NCBI RefSeq assembly: GCF_000001735.4
Contig: NC_003076.8
Coordinates: forward strand, 9,734,001 to 9,798,000
Length of the DNA: 64,000 bases
Direction of reading: 5' to 3'
From: Arabidopsis thaliana
Taxonomy: Eukaryota > Streptophyta > Magnoliopsida > Brassicales > Brassicaceae
Shown: in pieces, positions 59,366 through 64,000 of the stretch
Layout of the letters: each line of letters opens with the position of its first letter
Position numbering within the stretch: position 1 is the stretch's first letter
Translations under genes and position numbers: made by a program
Notes under the pieces: generated by a model
Database searches by the model: none
What the model was told of the DNA's origin: nothing
What the model saw: the letters and a program-made list of their open reading frames with translations, nothing else

Positions 59366-59853
59366 TGTTCAAAAGCTCCAAAAGAAAATACAAATGAATC
59401 TAAAGGGAAAGCACAATTAGTGTTTTTTTCGGTTTTGTGGCGGTTTACGATTTGCTTAAAATGAGGAAAGAACGACGTGTATGTATATACCACGTATTGC
59501 CACGTTGGCGATCCGTGTAGTAATTTATCTTAGCCGTTAAGATTGGATCTTGTTGGCTTTGATCTAACGGTCGTAATGACTTCTTTGTATGACATTACAC
59601 GTGGGTGTTGTAAAAGGAAGGTGGAAAAGAACACTTGAGTGATATCAGCCGTTAGATTCATTCCCCACACGTTCTACAAGATAATCAGCTTTATGTCTTT
59701 TTCTTATCTTATTTTGACAGCAGATTATTACTATTATTTAAAATATCCAGAGAATTAGAGTAGAAAATTAGCGGATAATTCGGAAAATTAAGGAAACAAA
59801 AATTATTACCCAAACTCTGGTTTTAATTAGTGTAATAAGTACAAAAAATGTGA
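59366..59853 (-). promoter_or_regulatory. Upstream region of the H2A.W gene
   Basis: Contains a palindromic G-box CACGTG at 59598-59603, several ACGT cores (59472-59515) and GATCCGTG near 59510, one base from the reverse of the histone octamer CGCGGATC. The motifs GATTGGATC and repeated 'CCGTTAGAT / CGTTAAGAT' also occur. The 3' end of the small minus-strand gene lies at the right edge. Regulatory roles are inferred. Confidence 0.4.
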
Positions 59854-60177
59854 TTAAGAAAGAGAGTTTAAGATATTCAACTGTAATCTTCTAAGCTCCA
59901 TGACAAATGAAGAAGCATCATTAATGGCTGCACGAGATGAAACCAAAGCTTCATGGAGCTCGGTGTTAACGAGATAATAAGAACATATCTCTTTGAGAAT
60001 CACATCATGACGTTCTTGAAGCCTTGTTACGTTCTCTTCCGCCGTTACCAAAGCCTCGTTTACAAGCCTCAGCTTCTCGATGGCGCGGTATCTATGCCTC
60101 AAGATGGGACTCAGAGCAAAGAAGGAGCCTGATATAGCAATTGTAGAAAGAAGTATTATGCTTCCATAAAGATCCAT
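59854..60177 (-). CDS. Small membrane/coiled-coil protein of unknown function
   Basis: A 107-codon open frame I do not recognise. It starts MDLYGSIILLSTIAISGSFF, a single hydrophobic segment (about 5-24) suited to a membrane anchor. A long amphipathic helix then runs through IEKLRLVNEALVTAEENVTR and LQERHDVILKEICSYYLV, with heptad spacing suggesting a coiled coil to the end. It begins only 66 bases after the RECQSIM stop codon on the same strand, so it either has a very short promoter inside RECQSIM or lies in its 3' UTR. The composition and helix pattern look protein-like, not random. Confidence 0.55.
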   Translation of the reverse strand: MDLYGSIILLSTIAISGSFFALSPILRHRYRAIEKLRLVNEALVTAEENVTRLQERHDVILKEICSYYLVNTELHEALVSSRAAINDASSFVMELRRLQLNILNSLS

Positions 60178-60243
60178 GAATGGAATAATGGGTTTGGTAA
60201 AAGAATATAAAGTGGATTCATTACTTAAAGAGGGTTGAGATTC

Positions 60244-63200
60244 TTATTCTTTGCTTCTCCATGGATGTAACTTCGTCGAAGAACGTCCTCGTGTTCGTTT
60301 TTTTCGGGGTTTCCTTTCTCTTCGAGGCTTTCTTTCTCTTCTCTCTAACCGCTGGCGCCGGATCTCTGGATCTGCCCATCCTTTTCCCCATTCAGAGAAT
60401 CCACTGTATGTTCTATCTTGTTTCAACGAAAGTAGCATGTCGGCTTCTGGATAAACATAGAGTGGTTTGTCATCTTGGAAATCTAGTTGTTTCTTCCCTT
60501 TTTCTGTTGGTTGTATGAATTTAATCTCAACTCGACGATCCTGCAACACAGATCAGTAACATGGTTTTAACCGAATATGTGATCGTAGCTTTACGCCTTT
60601 ACCGATAAATGGATCATAAGAAAGGTTGGTTTTTTGGTTACTAGTGTACCTTGTTATCCATCTCTTTGATGTATCCTTCGGCTTCCATGATACGGGCAAG
60701 ACCTTTCCACCAAAGACAATCTGTTTCCTTGAATTTTTCACACTACACTAACCAAAGGCATCACATTAATATCATCAAGAACATAATGCACTATGTAATT
60801 TGTTGAAACAGAAGATTTACCTGTTCCCTGAGTTTACTGATGAAGAACAGAAGATTTGGCTTGTGGGATAATTTATTTTGTTTGCTGTTGCCGAGTCCAT
60901 AATCTTCATATGGTGCATGCTCAGAGTCATTGTCTACCTGCAACTAATATACTAGCGGCTTAAGTTTCAGAAAGAAAGGTTATACAGTAGTAGACGAAAT
61001 CTCAAATACTAAATAGAAATATGTTTGATTGTATATCACTCATACGAAACAAGCAAACTTTTAAATGAAGTTCTGGGATTAATCAAATGGCTTACATGAA
61101 AAGCAGTGATTACTTGAAACAAAAGATTAGCTTCCTCTCGTACATCTACTAGCTCCGGAGGCCCTTCAGTGCAAACATCACATCTGTTTCATAGATTGGA
61201 AAGGTTTTACAACTATTTGGTAGTTTGACTTGATGGGTTTTAGATAAAAGGATAGGACTTACGAGTTACACTTTTTGGAACTAAATTCCTCCCCAAAGTA
61301 CTCCACAAGTATTTTGGCCCGACATTGTGAAGTGTTCATTCCATATCTGCATAAGAAAGGAGAATGAATATAAAAGAATATAGAACGATAAGTGAATATG
61401 CACTCCCACGTATCTGACTAGTATAGAGACCTGAAACAGTCAGATAGCATCTTGTATGCTTGCTCTGTCTGTTCTTTGCTCCTACGGCTTGGCAAAAGCG
61501 TTGGTGCTCTCGATAGATCAGCATAGAGCACTGTAAATATCAGATAGTTACTTCCATCAGCCATGACAAACAAGAGTACATTTACACAGCCAAATCATTA
61601 ATCAACTCACCACACTCAGCCAATTCGCCATCTCTTCCAGCTCGACCAGCTTCTTGGTAGTATGCTTCCAAGCTCTGTAAAATTTCATTATTTCAGTATT
61701 AGAGAGCTCAACAAATTTGAATAGCACGTAATTCTAGGAGATGTGAAATGTTAAATATAGAAATCTTATAAGAGCTTCGAGAGACCTGCAGCCAACCATA
61801 ATGTATGATTTTCCGAACATTTTTCTTGTCAATTCCCATTCCAAACGCAATTGTGGCAACAACAACCTGCAGAGGCGTAAAACAACGTTAGTGATCTTCC
61901 ACGTAGTATTCCAATAAAAAGAAGCAGGAATAGCGAAGTGGATAACAGAGTAGATCACTAAGTTTGAGCCATAACACATATAGAACATTAAGGTTTTCTT
62001 TTCTATGTATATACCTGCAGCTTATTATCGTGAAAGTCCTGGTGCACTTGTCTGAGATGTTTTTTTGGCAACTGTGAAACGTAACAAACTGTTCATACAT
62101 CCATACCAATATTTAAAAAGAACAGCTCTTAATTTGGAATACAAAATTTTTCCATCAGAAATTGGAAACAAAATTTCTACAACCAAGTTAACAAAGGTTG
62201 ACAAATTTCATTCCTAAAAAACAGTGCAAAGGGCTTCTTATAGCAGGAAAAAGTAAGAAGATTTATCAGTCCATACCGATGCATTATAAGCTGCAGCTTT
62301 CAGTCCAACCCCACAAAGATACTTAGCAATGTTGACACTCTCCTTTCTTGTAGGAACGTATATGATTGTCAGTCCTTCTAAATCCTTTTGCTTTTCAGAA
62401 GGGACAGGTATTTCCAGGAGTTCACAAGAAGGCATTGCGCAAAACTCGCCACAAGCCACTGCAATGATTAAATTTGATCTGAATCACCATTTCTCAACAG
62501 CAATGATATATTAAAAAACTAATAGAAAAAACCGAAGACTTTTAATTCTGTTGTCTGCATATATCATTTACTTTAAATAAGTGACGTTGACCCTTTTCGA
62601 CCATTTGATTTGCACAGGAGGTGACAACTTACTTAACCAAGGGGATAATGGCCAGTTGCCAAATATATTTATTTTAGTAACGCTATTTTCAATTTAGTAT
62701 GCACTCACCTATTTTCTAATCAAAGGTTATGTAATTTTATCAACAGTTTTAGATCACTCTCTGTTTCCAAACAAAAGTGAAAAGGAGCTTACCATCCCAA
62801 TCATCAACACTCTGGAAAATGTCAGTTTCATCTTCCAGATACGCTTCTGACAATTCTTTCCCATTTGAACTGTTTTTCTTTGCCAGGGAGTTTTCTTGAT
62901 CCTCTTCATCCTCATCATAATCCGTCTCATGGATGTTTTCAGAATCGTGAGAACCAAAATCAGTCTGCTCCTCTGACTCTCGTGAGATTACTGCTAGCTT
63001 TTTCCCGGTAGAGTTTTTCTTTTCAGAGTATAAGTCAACTAAGTTTTGGAAGTCCTTTGCATATGAAGATGCAAACTTGGTTCGACTATGTTTAACCTGT
63101 AAATAACAGTGAATTATCAGCTTTATGCTGTACATCTCACGATACACACATCAGCAGCAATTAGAAAAATACAGATTCATCTGCTAATCTTTTACAAATG

Positions 63201-64000
63201 CAGAAAGAGTTCCATATATGAAAAGAGAAATTAACTCTACGCTGGAAACTCACAGAAAATTGTAGATTTGGCCTGAAAAATGAAGTAAGTACAATTTTTG
63301 TTTCCTTTGACAGGTGAAGTGACTCAAGAATATCTTCCTGAACGTTAACAGTGGCTGTTGCAGTCAATGCCATTATCGGTACATCATATTCTAAGAATTC
63401 CAAATTGCTGGCACAGAAATTTTCCCGCAACACCGATAATTTCCTGAAGATCCGGCAGTGGGAAATCTATTTGTTTAGAAACTAAGTTTACCCACAACAG
63501 AACTTGAGAAATAACAATAACAAGTCTTGACTCTTAAAATCATACCTGTAGTGCGGACGGAAATCATGTCCCCACTTTGATACGCAATGCGCTTCATCAA
63601 TTGCAAAAAGAGCAATTCCATGAGTCTTTGCAAGCTTCTGGAGTGGTTTAATCAGTCTGCGATCAAGTTTTCATCTTTCTTTAAGCAAGGAAAATAAACA
63701 AACAAATGCACTTGAGAAAATTTTAGAAAGGTTGTGTTGTGTACCGGACCACTGTCTCAGGGCAAACATATATGATCTGATACATTCCCTGCATTGCCTT
63801 CTCTTCTATGCAATTATCAAGTTGGCCTGAACCAAGAAAACAAGCAGAGACTTTGTGCCTTGATAGCTTGAGGCATTGATCATGCATCAAGCTTATCAAA
63901 GGCGAAATTACGACAACAACTTTTCCCGTTAATAATGCAGGAATCTGGAAGCAAAGAGATTTCCCTGCGTGATAAAAACATAGAAAACACAATTAGAATA
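60244..64000 (-). CDS. RECQSIM: RecQ-like DNA helicase with acidic insertion in the helicase core (5' end beyond window)
   Basis: 3'-5' DNA helicase of the RecQ family, here the plant form with a split helicase domain. 14 exons are visible: 63964-63745, 63656-63546, 63443-63254, 63096-62793, 62458-62277, 62071-62015, 61866-61786, 61674-61611, 61530-61431, 61346-61263, 61183-61096, 60937-60821, 60742-60650, 60540-60244 (661 codons plus stop). They carry motif I ([12 protein letters not shown]), motif II ([19 protein letters not shown]), motif III ([12 protein letters not shown]), motif IV ([18 protein letters not shown]), motif V ([16 protein letters not shown]) and motif VI ([17 protein letters not shown]), then the zinc-binding and RQC regions and a basic tail. 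Exon 63096-62793 encodes a highly acidic insertion between motifs III and IV. About 200 N-terminal residues lie past 64000. Confidence 0.95.

Noticed and set aside
1..64000. CRISPR arrays, operons, phage or prokaryotic defence systems
   Set aside because: The window is plant nuclear DNA with spliced genes; no such structure is present. Repeats here are transposon-derived.

Overview
This 64 kb window is plant nuclear DNA. The genes have many short AT-rich introns with GT-AG borders, and the intergenic DNA is full of plant transposon remains. The gene order (CDC20-like, type I MADS, LACS7, ALWAYS EARLY 1, cyclin H, ACBP5, eIF3b, PWWP protein, DEG14, H2A.W, RECQSIM) is the order I know from Arabidopsis thaliana chromosome 5, roughly AT5G27570 to AT5G27680. 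That placement comes from memory of the genes; no search was run.

Layout. From 1 to 8.6 kb lie an intact intronless CDC20-like gene, a type I MADS gene, a decayed F-box/LRR gene, a Mutator-like (MULE) N-terminal open frame inside a cluster of TGTACGTACA motifs, and a complete hAT-type MITE. LACS7 occupies 8.6-12.8 kb. From 12.8 to 30 kb there is a transposon island: a complete MULE-type TIR element with a 10-bp target duplication, PIF/Harbinger and MULE transposase relics, tandem and segmental repeats, a CACTA shell, and a Helitron that abuts it exactly. From 30 to 47 kb the plus strand carries ALY1, cyclin H and ACBP5, with a second Helitron of the same family and a hAT-like repeat between ALY1 and cyclin H. 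From 47 to 64 kb come eIF3b (minus), the PWWP gene (plus, divergent from eIF3b across a site-II promoter), then DEG14, H2A.W.7, a small membrane/coiled-coil ORF and the 3' three quarters of RECQSIM, all on the minus strand.

Exon chains were built by hand from splice sites and conserved protein sequence. For every complete multi-exon gene the summed exon length is divisible by three. The resulting lengths are LACS7 700 aa, ALY1 971, cyclin H 336, ACBP5 648 or 668, eIF3b 712, PWWP protein 1072, DEG14 435 or 429 and H2A.W 150.

Functionally most of these are unlinked housekeeping genes: peroxisomal fatty-acid activation and cytosolic acyl-CoA binding, cell-cycle and transcription control (CDC20-like, ALY1, cyclin H), translation initiation, chromatin (PWWP, H2A.W), organelle proteolysis and DNA repair. 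I do not see a new multi-gene system. The observations most worth checking are a near-perfect 33-bp foldback in an ACBP5 intron, a probable GC-AG intron in DEG14 that changes the protein, two in-frame donors in ACBP5, the TGTACGTACA cluster, and the structure-resolved transposons.
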